Origin: CTSOIL-112 sp964293815
GTDB lineage: Bacteria > Pseudomonadota > Gammaproteobacteria > Burkholderiales > Burkholderiaceae
Assembly: GCA_964293815.1 (NCBI GenBank)
Contig: CAXYYC010000003.1
Location: forward strand, 60,524-124,523
Direction: 5' to 3'
Length of the DNA stretch: 64,000 nucleotides
Every line of letters begins with the position of its first letter. Position 1 is the first letter of the stretch. Below are positions 35,036-43,403 of the stretch, piece by piece. Position numbers and translations under genes: made by a program. The notes under the pieces were generated by a model. That model did no database searches. It was not told the DNA's origin and saw nothing but the letters and a program-made list of their open reading frames with translations.

Positions 35036-36409
35036 ATGAATGCTACGCGAAGAAACTGGCTGAAATTGTGCTTGGCGATCATGGCAAGTACACCTGTTTG
35101 GGCGCGAGCGACAAATCAAACGTTAAAAAACAAGGTGAATAAAAAAGTCATCGTTGTTGGCGCAGGGCTGGCGGGTTTGGCCGCAGCGCGCAGTTTACAC
35201 AATGCGGGTTATACGGTGACGATACTCGAAGCGCGCGAGCGCGTCGGCGGACGTACTTATACCAGTCATCATTGGCCGGACATGCCGCTGGATTTGGGTG
35301 CGTCGTGGATACACGGCGTTCAAGCGAATCCGATCACGAATTTGGCCAAGCAAATACAGGCAAAAACCATCAGCACTTCGTTGGAAAGTGCGCGGATTTT
35401 TTATGCCAAGGATGCGGCGCTGCAAAATGATAATGACTACGATGCTGCCGAAGAATTAATCGCAATGGCGATTGACGCCGTGCGAGAAGGCGATGAGGAT
35501 GTCTCGGTACGCGCCGCCGTGGATGCGTATCTCAGCAATAAACGCATCACAGCTGCGATGGCGCAGCAGATTGAGTTTTTACTCAATTCCACGCTGGAGC
35601 AGGAGTATTCCGGCTCGGTGGAACAATTATCGGCGCAATATTTTGACGAAGATGAGCCATTCGATGGCGCGGACGTGGTGTTTGAGCAGGGTTATCAAAC
35701 CATCGTGCAGCATTTGTCGCAAGGCTTGACTATTCTGACCCAGCACGTCGTTGAGAAAATCGAGCATACCGATGCGGGTGTGACGGTTTCGCTCCACGGA
35801 CAAAACGCCCTCAAAGTGGATGCCGTGGTGGTCACGGTGCCATTGGGGGTGCTCAAAGCGGAGAAAATTGCTTTTAGCCCGTCGCTACCCGAAGCCAAAA
35901 AGCAAGCGATACAGGGCTTGGGCATGGGGGTTTTGAACAAAGTCTATCTGCGTTTTGATCGAATTCATTGGCAGCCTAAATCGGTTTGGCTCGAATGGGT
36001 GTCCAATCAAACAGGGCAGTGGAGCGAATGGGTGGACTTTGCGTATGCCGCGAAAATCCCTGTGCTATTGGGCTTTAATGCTGCCGATTATGGGCGTGCG
36101 ATTGAGCGCAAAAGCAATGATGAAATTGTTCGCGAAGCGATGAATGTCGTGCGGCAGATGCTGGGCAGCGATATGCCGACCCCGATTGATGCACAGATCA
36201 CCCGCTGGGCGCAGGATGAATACAGCTTTGGCTCCTACTCGTTCAACGCGCTGGGTATGGAGGAGGATGCGCGCGATGCGCTGGCGCAGCCGATTGCACA
36301 ACGCGTGTATTTCGCAGGCGAAGCGACGCATCAACATTATTTTGGTACGACGCACGGGGCTTATTTGAGCGGTATCCGTGCGGCGCAGACGATTATTCAG
36401 CACACTTGA
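35036..36409 (+). CDS. Flavin amine oxidase, exported by a Tat-like signal
   Basis: A 457-residue FAD-dependent amine oxidase. The N-terminus TRRNWLKLCLAIMAS looks like a twin-arginine signal, so the folded flavoprotein may be exported to the periplasm. FAD motifs are VIVVGAGLAGLAAARSL (about residues 39-55), EARERVGGRTYT, LDLGASWIHG and the C-terminal VYFAGEATHQHYFGTTHGAY. Relatives oxidise polyamines or other monoamines; the substrate here is unknown. An ATG at 35021 also opens the frame and overlaps the phoH stop, but AGGG is better placed for 35036. It lies between ybeZ and ybeY, which are usually adjacent. Confidence 0.87.
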   Translation: MNATRRNWLKLCLAIMASTPVWARATNQTLKNKVNKKVIVVGAGLAGLAAARSLHNAGYTVTILEARERVGGRTYTSHHWPDMPLDLGASWIHGVQANPITNLAKQIQAKTISTSLESARIFYAKDAALQNDNDYDAAEELIAMAIDAVREGDEDVSVRAAVDAYLSNKRITAAMAQQIEFLLNSTLEQEYSGSVEQLSAQYFDEDEPFDGADVVFEQGYQTIVQHLSQGLTILTQHVVEKIEHTDAGVTVSLHGQNALKVDAVVVTVPLGVLKAEKIAFSPSLPEAKKQAIQGLGMGVLNKVYLRFDRIHWQPKSVWLEWVSNQTGQWSEWVDFAYAAKIPVLLGFNAADYGRAIERKSNDEIVREAMNVVRQMLGSDMPTPIDAQITRWAQDEYSFGSYSFNALGMEEDARDALAQPIAQRVYFAGEATHQHYFGTTHGAYLSGIRAAQTIIQHT

Positions 36410-36423
36410 TGACAGGTATTTGT

Positions 36424-36942
36424 ATGGCAAAACTCTCTTTATCCGTTCAATACGCCGATGCCAGTCACGACTGGGCGGCTACTTTGCCACGACCATTGTT
36501 GCGCCGTTGGGTCAACGCCGCGTTGCAACAGGATGCGCGTCTGACTTTGCGTTTTGTCGATGAGGCCGAAGGACGGGCGTTGAATCAAGAGTTTCGTGGT
36601 AAGGACTACGCGACGAATGTATTGACCTTTGCATACAACGACAGCGATGACTTTGCGGATTTGCCCGAAGAGGTGCGCGCGCAGTTGGCCGAGGAAATGG
36701 GCGACGATCAGCTCATTGAGGCGGACATCATTTTCTGCGGGGCGGTATTGGCGCGCGAGGCGCAGGAGCAGGGCAAAAGCATTGAGGCGCACGCCGCGCA
36801 TTTGGTGGTGCATGGCGTGTTGCATGCGCAGGGTTTTGATCACATGGATGATGATGAAGCCGAGCTGATGGAGGATTTGGAGCGGCAGATTTTGGCGCGT
36901 TTGGGTTTTGACGACCCGTATGTGCAGGGACAGCGTTTATAA
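36424..36942 (+). CDS. ybeY: Endoribonuclease YbeY (16S rRNA maturation)
   Basis: A 172-residue zinc-dependent RNase for 16S rRNA 3'-end maturation and ribosome quality control. The metal motif HGVLHAQGFDH is near residues 132-142, and the family segment FRGKDYATNVLTFAY is present. A central insert (DSDDFADLPEEVRAQ) lengthens it slightly. The ATG at 36424 has AGGT upstream; earlier in-frame starts overlap the amine oxidase stop. Confidence 0.95.
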   Translation: MAKLSLSVQYADASHDWAATLPRPLLRRWVNAALQQDARLTLRFVDEAEGRALNQEFRGKDYATNVLTFAYNDSDDFADLPEEVRAQLAEEMGDDQLIEADIIFCGAVLAREAQEQGKSIEAHAAHLVVHGVLHAQGFDHMDDDEAELMEDLERQILARLGFDDPYVQGQRL

Positions 36943-36984
36943 ACATCACATCATTATTTGAGAACGAAAGATATTTGAGACAGC

Positions 36985-38082
36985 ATGGCGAAAAGCACCT
37001 TTTTACAAACTTATCTGAATACCTTGGCGGAGCACGGCTATACGCCTGATTATGCGCAGGAAGCGGCGGCCAAACGTTTGCAGCAATGCGAGGATGAGTG
37101 GACGGAATACAAAGCAAAGCGCGCGAATAAATTCATGCGTTTGTTTACCAAACCACCGATTCCGAAAGGCGTGTATTTTTGGGGCGGCGTGGGGCGTGGC
37201 AAAAGTATGCTGATGGATACCTACTATCAACAAAGTCCGGTCGAGCGCAAAATCCGCATTCATTTTCACGAGTTTATGCACGGTGTACACCGCGAATTGG
37301 AGACGCTCAAAGGCCAATCAGACCCGCTGGAAGAGGTGGCCAAACGGGTCGCGGAGCGCTACCGTTTGATTTGCTTTGATGAGTTTCATGTGTCCGACAT
37401 TGCTGATGCGATGATTTTGCACCGCTTGCTCGATGGGTTGGTGCGAAATGGCGTGGGTTTTGTCATGACGTCGAACTACAAACCCGATGATTTGTATCCA
37501 AATGGGTTGCACCGTGATCGGATTTTACCGGCAATCGAGTTGATTAAACGCGTGACCGATGTGGTCAACGTGGACGCGGGCATTGACTATCGCCGCCGTA
37601 CCTTGACGCAGGCGCAGACCTACTATGCGCCTAATGACGAAGCGGCGGAAAAAGCCCTGAGTGAATTGTTTTATCGGCTCAGCTCGCACAATGAGGGTCA
37701 GGTACTGCACATCAACCACCGTGAAATCAAGGCCAAAGCCTACGCGGGTTCAGTGGCGTGGTTTGATTTTTCTGAATTATGTGTGACCGCGCGCTCGCAG
37801 ACCGATTATCTCGAATTGATCCGTTTGTTTGACACGATTTTATTGTCGAATGTGCCTGTCATGACGCCGGCGATGGCGTCACAGGCGCGTCGTTTTACTT
37901 GGTTGATCGATGTGATGTACGACCACAATGTGAAATTATTTATCAGCGCCGCCGCGCCAGCCGAGGAGTTGTACACTGAGGGGCAGATGGCGAATGAGTT
38001 TTTCCGCACGGTATCGCGTTTGGTCGAGATGCAGTCCAAAGAGTATTTGGAACGTGATGTGATTGAGGTGAAGGATTTGTAA
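36985..38082 (+). CDS. zapE: Cell division protein ZapE (AFG1-like ATPase)
   Basis: A 365-residue AFG1-type ATPase that in E. coli associates with the Z-ring and stabilises division under stress. Walker A is GGVGRGKSMLMD near residue 68, Walker B is LICFDEFHVSDIADAM, and sensor motifs are FVMTSNYKPDDLYP and LHRDRILPAIELI. Length and motif order match the family. The gene ends at a strong bidirectional terminator. Confidence 0.94.
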   Translation: MAKSTFLQTYLNTLAEHGYTPDYAQEAAAKRLQQCEDEWTEYKAKRANKFMRLFTKPPIPKGVYFWGGVGRGKSMLMDTYYQQSPVERKIRIHFHEFMHGVHRELETLKGQSDPLEEVAKRVAERYRLICFDEFHVSDIADAMILHRLLDGLVRNGVGFVMTSNYKPDDLYPNGLHRDRILPAIELIKRVTDVVNVDAGIDYRRRTLTQAQTYYAPNDEAAEKALSELFYRLSSHNEGQVLHINHREIKAKAYAGSVAWFDFSELCVTARSQTDYLELIRLFDTILLSNVPVMTPAMASQARRFTWLIDVMYDHNVKLFISAAAPAEELYTEGQMANEFFRTVSRLVEMQSKEYLERDVIEVKDL

Positions 38083-38122
38083 TTGAGTTGTTTATCAGGG
38101 TAGTAAAGGATGATAAAGATAG

Positions 38123-38162
38123 AAAAAACCAGCGAATGTTTGCATGATTTCGCTGGTTTTTT
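38123..38162. terminator. Bidirectional terminator after zapE
   Basis: A 14-bp stem (AAAAAACCAGCGAA / TTCGCTGGTTTTTT) with a 12-base loop, between two convergent genes. Confidence 0.87.
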
Positions 38163-38194
38163 GTGCCTGATGGCAAGTCAAAAGATGGTATTGA

Positions 38195-38605
38195 TTACGC
38201 TTTTGGTGCGCTGTCATCGCCTTTGACTTTGTTGCTTACGTCTTCGGCCAAATCTTTGGCGTGCTCAGCGGCGTTGCTGGCTACCGTTTTGGCAGAATCG
38301 AATGCTTGACCTGCTTTTTCGCTGGCAGTAGAAGCGACTTCGGATAATTTATCACCGGCTTGGTCAGCGAATTCTTTTGCGGTTTTTAATGCTTCATCGG
38401 CTTTGACAGACGCGGTTGATGCGACTTCGGATAGTTTGTCGCCAGCTTGATCGGCGAATTCTTTCGCTTCTTCCAATGCGTCGCCAGCCAAGTTTTTGGC
38501 TTGCTCGGCTGCGTATTCTGCTTTTTCAGCCAATTCTTCACCGACTTCTTTGGCTTCGTTAACGGCTTTTTCTACGATATTTTTAACTGAATCAAAAATT
38601 CCCAT
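38195..38605 (-). CDS. LEA-like helical repeat protein
   Basis: A 136-residue Ala/Glu/Lys/Asp-rich protein predicted to be almost entirely amphipathic helix, with no signal peptide. Residues 47-75 and 76-104 are a near-perfect tandem repeat of 29 residues (each AKEFADQAGDKLSEVASTAS plus nine more). Composition and periodicity resemble late-embryogenesis-abundant and other stress-protective helical proteins, so a role in desiccation or stress protection is plausible but inferred. It starts MGIFDSVKNIVEK with AGGAG upstream. It is a single-gene unit. Confidence 0.75.
   Translation of the reverse strand: MGIFDSVKNIVEKAVNEAKEVGEELAEKAEYAAEQAKNLAGDALEEAKEFADQAGDKLSEVASTASVKADEALKTAKEFADQAGDKLSEVASTASEKAGQAFDSAKTVASNAAEHAKDLAEDVSNKVKGDDSAPKA
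38294..38467 (-). repeat. 87-bp tandem duplication inside the LEA-like gene
   Basis: The two units are 38381-38467 and 38294-38380. They encode almost the same 29 residues while differing at several third codon positions, so the duplication is not very recent. Confidence 0.75.
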
Positions 38606-38705
38606 GGTGCTTACTCCTGTGTTGATTTGTATGAATTGGGTGAGGATTTTTATTATACTGAATTCTGCACGCTCGTGCTGATCTTGTACCGATATTACTG
38701 AGTGA

Positions 38706-39323
38706 TCAGCTTAACGGCAATGTCCAAATTTTGTAGGCAATCGTCCACATAATCAGACCGATGGCTGATTCTAAAATCATCCAAGTGATGGATTTTTTGA
38801 ACAGCGGTGTGAGGATGCGTGCGCCATAACCCAAACTGAAAAACCAGAAGAATGAGCCGAATGTGGCGCCGGTTGCGAAGACGTAGTGTAAAGGTTTGTA
38901 CTGCGCACTGATGGAGCCGAGTAGCAAAAAGGTGTCCAAATAAACGTGCGGATTGAGAAAGGTGAAGCCCAAGCAGGTCAGTACCGCACTTTTTAAACTG
39001 ATGTTTTGAGTGAGTGGTGAGTCGCTATTATTGGTTTTGGCGTGGTGCAAGGCGTTGTAAAACGCTTTTGCGCCGTAATAAAGCAAAAAGGCGACGCCAA
39101 ACCATTTGACCGCCTGCAATGCGAGCGAGTGCTGTCCCAATGCAAAGCCGATAAAGCTTGTACCCAAAAAAATCAATATTGCATCAGATAGCGCGCAAAT
39201 CAACGCGACGGCAAATACATGTTGACGCAGTAGGCCAAGCTTGAGCACAAAGGCGTTTTGTGCGCCGATGGGTAGGATTAAACTCAGGCCGGTTAAAAAA
39301 CCGGCCAGCAGAGCATGGGACAT
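38706..39323 (-). CDS. LysE/ArgO-family amino-acid exporter
   Basis: A 205-residue inner-membrane exporter with six hydrophobic segments. Family marks are LPIGAQNAFVLKLGLLR near the start and the later FTFLNPHVYLDTFLLLGS, which points to the LysE/ArgO (basic amino acid) branch rather than RhtB. The start at 39323 has GGA upstream. It is encoded just downstream of an oxidoreductase gene, 15 bases apart. It may balance the arginine/ornithine importer at 23-28 kb, though that link is inference. Confidence 0.9.
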   Translation of the reverse strand: MSHALLAGFLTGLSLILPIGAQNAFVLKLGLLRQHVFAVALICALSDAILIFLGTSFIGFALGQHSLALQAVKWFGVAFLLYYGAKAFYNALHHAKTNNSDSPLTQNISLKSAVLTCLGFTFLNPHVYLDTFLLLGSISAQYKPLHYVFATGATFGSFFWFFSLGYGARILTPLFKKSITWMILESAIGLIMWTIAYKIWTLPLS

Positions 39324-39338
39324 GGTGTGTTCCAAGAG

Positions 39339-40364
39339 TTAAGCGGTTGGCGCTTTATCCTTAGCGCTTAAAAATGCATCGGAGTAGAACGCCGATTCGG
39401 GCAATTGGTGTTTCGTGGTATATAACTCATGTGCCAAACGCACCACGATTGGCGCGCCACAGGCATAAACTTCATACGCGCTCATGTCTGGATAATCGGC
39501 AGCGACCGCCTCATGGATAAAGCCGGTACGGCCATGCCATTGGTCTTCTGGCTCCGCATCCGAAATCACTGGCGTGTATTTGAAATTCGGAATCTCACGC
39601 GCCCATTGTTCGGCCAGCTCATTCATATACAAATCTTTTGGACGGCGCACACCCCAGTAAAAATGAATCGGACGGCTAATGCCTTTGGTCTGCATTCCTT
39701 CGATAATGGCTTTGATCGGCGCAAAACCTGTGCCGGAAGCGATACAAATCATTGGGCTGGTTGACTGCTCATTTAGATAAAACGCACCGTGCGGGCCTTC
39801 CAGACGCAGAATATCGCGCTCCTTGACTGAGCTGAACAATTGATCGGTGAATACACCGCCAGCCATGTGGCGAATGTGTAGTTCCAAGGTTTTTTGTTCC
39901 AAACGCGGTGCGCACGCCATCGAATAACTGCGATGCGAACCATCACGCAAAATCACATCAATGTACTGACCGGGGTGGAAATCAAATTGATCGTTGGCCG
40001 GTAACTGCAATTGCACGATCATCACGTCATCCGTCGCACGAGCCATCTCAATGATGCGTGAAGGCAGTTTACGCACGGGAAATGCGCCTTCGCTGGCAAT
40101 TGCTACCTCAATGGTCGCATCCGAAGTCACAGTGGTTTTACAAGTAATTAACATGCCTTTTTGGTAATCATCGGGTGTCATCGCATTATTCATGCCGATA
40201 TCCACATCGCCGCAGACATATTTCGCCTTACATGAGCCGCATGCGCCATCTTTACAGCCATAGGGCAACACAACATTGGCGCGCAATGCCGCTTCTAAAA
40301 TGGTTTCGTTGTCTTCAATCGGGAAGGTGGTTTGAGACGGCAAAACGGTAATGGTATTAGACAT
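39339..40364 (-). CDS. 2Fe-2S ferredoxin / FAD-dependent reductase (AscD-like)
   Basis: A 341-residue electron-transfer flavoprotein. The N-terminal plant-type ferredoxin domain has CKDGACGSCKAKYVC and a later ITCK, giving the four cysteines for a 2Fe-2S centre. The FAD-binding barrel has HRSYSMACAP, and the NAD-binding domain has CIASGTGFAPIKAIIEGM and VYACGAP. The layout fits CDP-6-deoxy-delta-3,4-glucoseen reductase-like and phenol hydroxylase-type reductases; no sugar-pathway genes are near, so the natural acceptor is unknown. Confidence 0.9.
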   Translation of the reverse strand: MSNTITVLPSQTTFPIEDNETILEAALRANVVLPYGCKDGACGSCKAKYVCGDVDIGMNNAMTPDDYQKGMLITCKTTVTSDATIEVAIASEGAFPVRKLPSRIIEMARATDDVMIVQLQLPANDQFDFHPGQYIDVILRDGSHRSYSMACAPRLEQKTLELHIRHMAGGVFTDQLFSSVKERDILRLEGPHGAFYLNEQSTSPMICIASGTGFAPIKAIIEGMQTKGISRPIHFYWGVRRPKDLYMNELAEQWAREIPNFKYTPVISDAEPEDQWHGRTGFIHEAVAADYPDMSAYEVYACGAPIVVRLAHELYTTKHQLPESAFYSDAFLSAKDKAPTA

Positions 40365-40493
40365 GATAAGAGCGATCCGTACGAAAAATAATGGCGGATT
40401 GTAACATAGGGTGCTTAGGAAAGGATTAAGGAAAAACGGAGTAACCCCGCCGTCTGAGCTGGTTGATTGGTGTGATGAGGAACAAGGCGTGGC

Positions 40494-40522
40494 GCTTATC
40501 TATGGTCATTCCATAGATAAGC
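40494..40522. repeat. 12-bp perfect inverted repeat, 5-base loop
   Basis: GCTTATCTATGG - TCATT - CCATAGATAAGC. There is no T run, so a simple terminator is unlikely; it could be an operator, an RNA hairpin or a mobile-element footprint. Confidence 0.6.
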
Positions 40523-40809
40523 ATCAAAACACAGTTAATCGCGCGCGCCTATTGCGTTAACTCAGCCAGCCTGTCTGGTTCTGGATGCTTTTTGCTCAGA
40601 ACTCAGGTGGGTTTGGGTTGTTCCGTATTTCCTTAAGGAATTGCGCAATGAAATAGTGCGATAAATTGTCTGAGTAAAATAGTAAGTTAATGGAGTTATG
40701 CAACAAAATAAGTGATATTTATTGATATTTGCAGCAAAAATAGACAAAAACACGAATAGCCAATCGGTTAAGATAGAAATAATGGTAGAATTACTTCCTG
40801 AATTTGACG

Positions 40810-40828
40810 CACTATTTGTTAAATAGTG
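40810..40828 (+). promoter_or_regulatory. Palindrome upstream of lrp, possible autoregulatory site
   Basis: CACTATTT-GTT-AAATAGTG, an 8-bp perfect inverted repeat 25 bases before the lrp ATG. Lrp-type regulators commonly control themselves, so this is a reasonable operator candidate. Confidence 0.4.
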
Positions 40829-40853
40829 ACTGTTTATTACAAAAGAGGCAACT

Positions 40854-41339
40854 ATGCGCGTAGAAAAAAAAGCCAGTAAAACCTTGGATAAAATTGATCG
40901 TAAAATTTTAACTATTTTGCAAAACGATGGTCGAATCGTCATGACCGATTTGGCCGAGCAAGTCGGTTTGTCATTGACACCATGCATTGAGCGCGTTCGT
41001 CGATTAGAACGCAGTGGCATCATTTTGGGCTATTACGCTCGACTCAATCCTCAGGAATTGGGCGCAAGCCTGCTGGTATTTGTCGAAATCAGCTTGCGCG
41101 ACATGGCCAATGGCAAGTTTGAAGACTTCCGTCGCTCGGTTTTGGAAGTGGAACAGGTACAAGAATGCCATCTGGTATCGGGCGACTTTGACTACTTAAT
41201 CAAAGCACGTATTCGCGAGATGAGCGAGTACCGTCAATTATTGGACGTGTTGCTCCGACTGCCGGGCGTCGCAAATTCGAAAAGCTATGTGGTTATGGAA
41301 GAGGTCAAAGAGACGCTGGCTTTGGCCTTGGGCGTTTAA
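40854..41339 (+). CDS. lrp: Lrp/AsnC-family leucine-responsive regulator
   Basis: A 161-residue regulator with the Lrp layout: helix-turn-helix KIDRKILTILQNDGRIVMTD followed by LAEQVGLSLTPCIERVRRLE, then the RAM ligand/oligomerisation domain (VQECHLVSGDFDYLIKARI). The recognition-helix sequence SLTPCIERVRRLE matches E. coli Lrp closely, so I call it lrp rather than asnC. Targets cannot be seen, though the amino-acid exporters and importer in this window are reasonable candidates. Confidence 0.9.
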   Translation: MRVEKKASKTLDKIDRKILTILQNDGRIVMTDLAEQVGLSLTPCIERVRRLERSGIILGYYARLNPQELGASLLVFVEISLRDMANGKFEDFRRSVLEVEQVQECHLVSGDFDYLIKARIREMSEYRQLLDVLLRLPGVANSKSYVVMEEVKETLALALGV

Positions 41340-41365
41340 TGATTATTCAGTGTATAATAATAAAC

Positions 41366-41395
41366 TTGCTTAAAAAGTAGTTTAAGCTGTATAAT
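41366..41395 (+). promoter_or_regulatory. Candidate promoter of the rpsP-rimM-trmD-rplS cluster
   Basis: TTGCTT, 18 bases, TATAAT, with a palindrome GCTTAAA-AAGTAG-TTTAAGC (41368-41387) occupying the spacer. A second TATAAT lies at 41353-41358. The leader before rpsP is about 110 bases. Confidence 0.55.
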
Positions 41396-41510
41396 TAAAC
41401 GTTTATGACGCGGCTCATGGGTGTGATGAGTTGGTCGAAATAACCAATTAACGCAATAATTTTGTTAATGTCGGTTCGTGCGAGCCGATGAATTTGAAGG
41501 GTAAATAAAA

Positions 41511-41750
41511 ATGGTAGTAATTCGTTTGGCTCGTGGCGGCTCTAAAAAACGTCCTTTTTACAACATCGTAGCAGCTGATTCTCGCAATCGTCGTGATGGT
41601 CGTTATATCGAACGCGTGGGTTTCTACAACCCATTGGCGGCAGAAGGCGTTGAAGGCTTGCGCATTGAGCAAGAGCGTTTGGCTCACTGGCAAAGCGTTG
41701 GTGCTCAATTGAGCCCAGCTGTTGCACGTTTGGTTAAATCTGCAAAATAA
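41511..41750 (+). CDS. rpsP: 30S ribosomal protein S16
   Basis: A 79-residue ribosomal protein of the small subunit body. MVVIRLARGGSKKRPFYNIV is diagnostic. GAAGGG precedes the ATG. It is first in the conserved rpsP-rimM-trmD-rplS operon. Confidence 0.98.
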   Translation: MVVIRLARGGSKKRPFYNIVAADSRNRRDGRYIERVGFYNPLAAEGVEGLRIEQERLAHWQSVGAQLSPAVARLVKSAK

Positions 41751-41789
41751 TACCGCTCGCTTGAGTCGGTCACTGTAAAGCGATTGCTT

Positions 41790-42434
41790 ATGTCAACGTT
41801 CGTTCCAAAGAAAAAACGTGCCACAGAGCCAACGCTTTTAGATCATACTCAAGTGACGCGCGATTCTGCCGAACAACCACATGATTTGGTGGTGGTCGGT
41901 CGGATCGGTATCGCATACGGTATCAAAGGATGGGCGAAAATCCATCCTTTTTCGCATTCTCCAGATGCGTTGTTGCATGCCAAGCAGTGGTGGATCGCGC
42001 CATATATCCCTGAGCAAGCAGTGGAGCAGGTTCAGTGGCAAGCTGTTTTCCCGTCACAATTAAAACCACATGCTGATGCTTGGGTTGGGGTGTGCACGGA
42101 ATGGACGGATCGCACTCATGCGGAGCGTTTCAAAGGTTGGCAAATTGCCATTGCGCGAAATGATTTCCCGCAAACGGATGAAAACGAGTTTTACTGGGTT
42201 GATTTGCTGGGTGCTCATGTTATCAATCAAGATCAGGTGGTATTGGGGGAAGTCGTTGGCTTTCTCGAAAATGCTGCGCACACAGTATTGACTATTCGTG
42301 GTTTAAATTCGTCTACAGAGCAAAAGTCGGTAGAGTATTTAATCCCTTTTGTTTCCGCGTTTGTTGGTGAAGTGGATTTACTTGCTACCCCAAAAACCAT
42401 CGCGGTGACTTGGGATGTCGCGGCCATTGCATAA
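41790..42434 (+). CDS. rimM: Ribosome maturation factor RimM
   Basis: A 214-residue assembly factor for the 30S head that binds S19. The conserved VVVGRIGIAYGIKGWAKIHPF begins near residue 36, so this copy carries an N-terminal extension of about 34 poorly conserved residues before the RimM domain. The PRC-barrel half contains EFYWVDLLGAHVIN and YLIPFVSAFV. The extension could be real or reflect a later unseen start; ATG 41790 is the only ATG in a suitable place. Confidence 0.94.
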   Translation: MSTFVPKKKRATEPTLLDHTQVTRDSAEQPHDLVVVGRIGIAYGIKGWAKIHPFSHSPDALLHAKQWWIAPYIPEQAVEQVQWQAVFPSQLKPHADAWVGVCTEWTDRTHAERFKGWQIAIARNDFPQTDENEFYWVDLLGAHVINQDQVVLGEVVGFLENAAHTVLTIRGLNSSTEQKSVEYLIPFVSAFVGEVDLLATPKTIAVTWDVAAIA

Positions 42435-42542
42435 GTAAGTAATTAATTAATCAATCATTGATTTTCAAGTGGTTGATTAAAATTTATGCTTGATTATCAA
42501 GCGCGCGTTCGTTAGCGCTTCATTCTTCTCAATTAATTTTCT

Positions 42543-43403
42543 ATGAGCGATTCTGCTGTTTTTCCAATTGCGATTGATGTGATCACCTTGTTTCCCGAGA
42601 TGTTTCAGGCATTGGTGGCACAAGGCGTGGTGCGTCGCGCATTTGATTCGGGAAAAGTGGATTTTAACTTGATCAATCCGCGCGAATTTGCCAGTAATAC
42701 CTATAAAACAGTTGATGATCGTCCGTATGGTGGTGGTCCGGGCATGGTGATGATGGTGCCGCCATTGGCGCAGGCGATTCGCGCAGCGCGAGCGCGTCAA
42801 ATCGAACGTGGATTTGCGCCGTATGTAATCTTCATGTCCCCGCAAGGTGAAACATTGACGCAAGCGTGGATTTACCAGCAATTGGCGCTGATTCAGCCGA
42901 AGGCAACGCATAATTCAGAAAGTTCGGATACTTTGGATGCGCCACGCGGTTTGATCATCTTATGTGGGCGTTACGAAGCAATTGACGAGCGCTTGTTTGA
43001 TTTGGGTTTGATTGACGCAGAGTTAAGCGTTGGTGACGTGGTATTGTCTGGCGGTGAGTTGGCCGCAATGGTGATGTTGGATGCGTTACTGCGTTGTGTG
43101 CCGGGTGTATTGAATGATGATTTATCGGCGGTTCAGGATTCATTTTCGGATGCGTTGAGTGGTCTTTTGGACTGTCCGCATTACACGCGGCCAGAAATTT
43201 TTGAAAATATTGCTGTTCCTTCTGTGCTTTTATCAGGAGATCATGCTAAAATAACAAGTTATCGTCGTCAACAAGCGTTGCGTCAAACGTGGCGTAAGCG
43301 ACCGGATTTGATTGATCGGGCGCGTGAGCGGGGTTTACTCAGTGTTGAGGACGAAGCGTTTTTGGCGTACTTGCTGAATGCTAACGGTTCTGCCGTTACA
43401 TGA
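42543..43403 (+). CDS. trmD: tRNA (guanine-N1)-methyltransferase TrmD
   Basis: Methylates G37 of tRNAs to prevent frameshifting. A SPOUT enzyme with the trefoil-knot segment ILCGRYEAIDERLFDLG and ELSVGDVVLSGGELAAMVM, plus DDRPYGGGPGMVM near the N-terminus. At 286 residues it is longer than the usual 250; an insert rich in Ser/Asp (PKATHNSESSDTLDA) sits between LIQ and the knot, and there is a C-terminal extension. The ribosome-binding site is poor. Confidence 0.96.
   Translation: MSDSAVFPIAIDVITLFPEMFQALVAQGVVRRAFDSGKVDFNLINPREFASNTYKTVDDRPYGGGPGMVMMVPPLAQAIRAARARQIERGFAPYVIFMSPQGETLTQAWIYQQLALIQPKATHNSESSDTLDAPRGLIILCGRYEAIDERLFDLGLIDAELSVGDVVLSGGELAAMVMLDALLRCVPGVLNDDLSAVQDSFSDALSGLLDCPHYTRPEIFENIAVPSVLLSGDHAKITSYRRQQALRQTWRKRPDLIDRARERGLLSVEDEAFLAYLLNANGSAVT

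Larger units (their letters stand above)
40365..40853. other. 489-bp intergenic region with several palindromes
   Basis: No credible gene. It holds the promoter side of the reductase gene at its left end, a 12-bp perfect inverted repeat at 40494-40522, a 12-bp palindrome TTCCTTAAGGAA at 40629-40640, and a 19-bp palindrome at 40810-40828 just before lrp. It is unusually long for this gene-dense window and could hide a small RNA, but I cannot show one. Confidence 0.45.

Noticed and set aside
40562..41023. 153-codon minus-strand frame upstream of and overlapping lrp
   Set aside because: It runs antisense into lrp, has no ribosome-binding site, an odd Ser/Thr/Ile-rich composition and no recognisable domain.
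42488..42502. Perfect hairpin GCTTGA-TTA-TCAAGC before trmD
   Set aside because: No T run and a very short stem; could be chance in AT-rich DNA.
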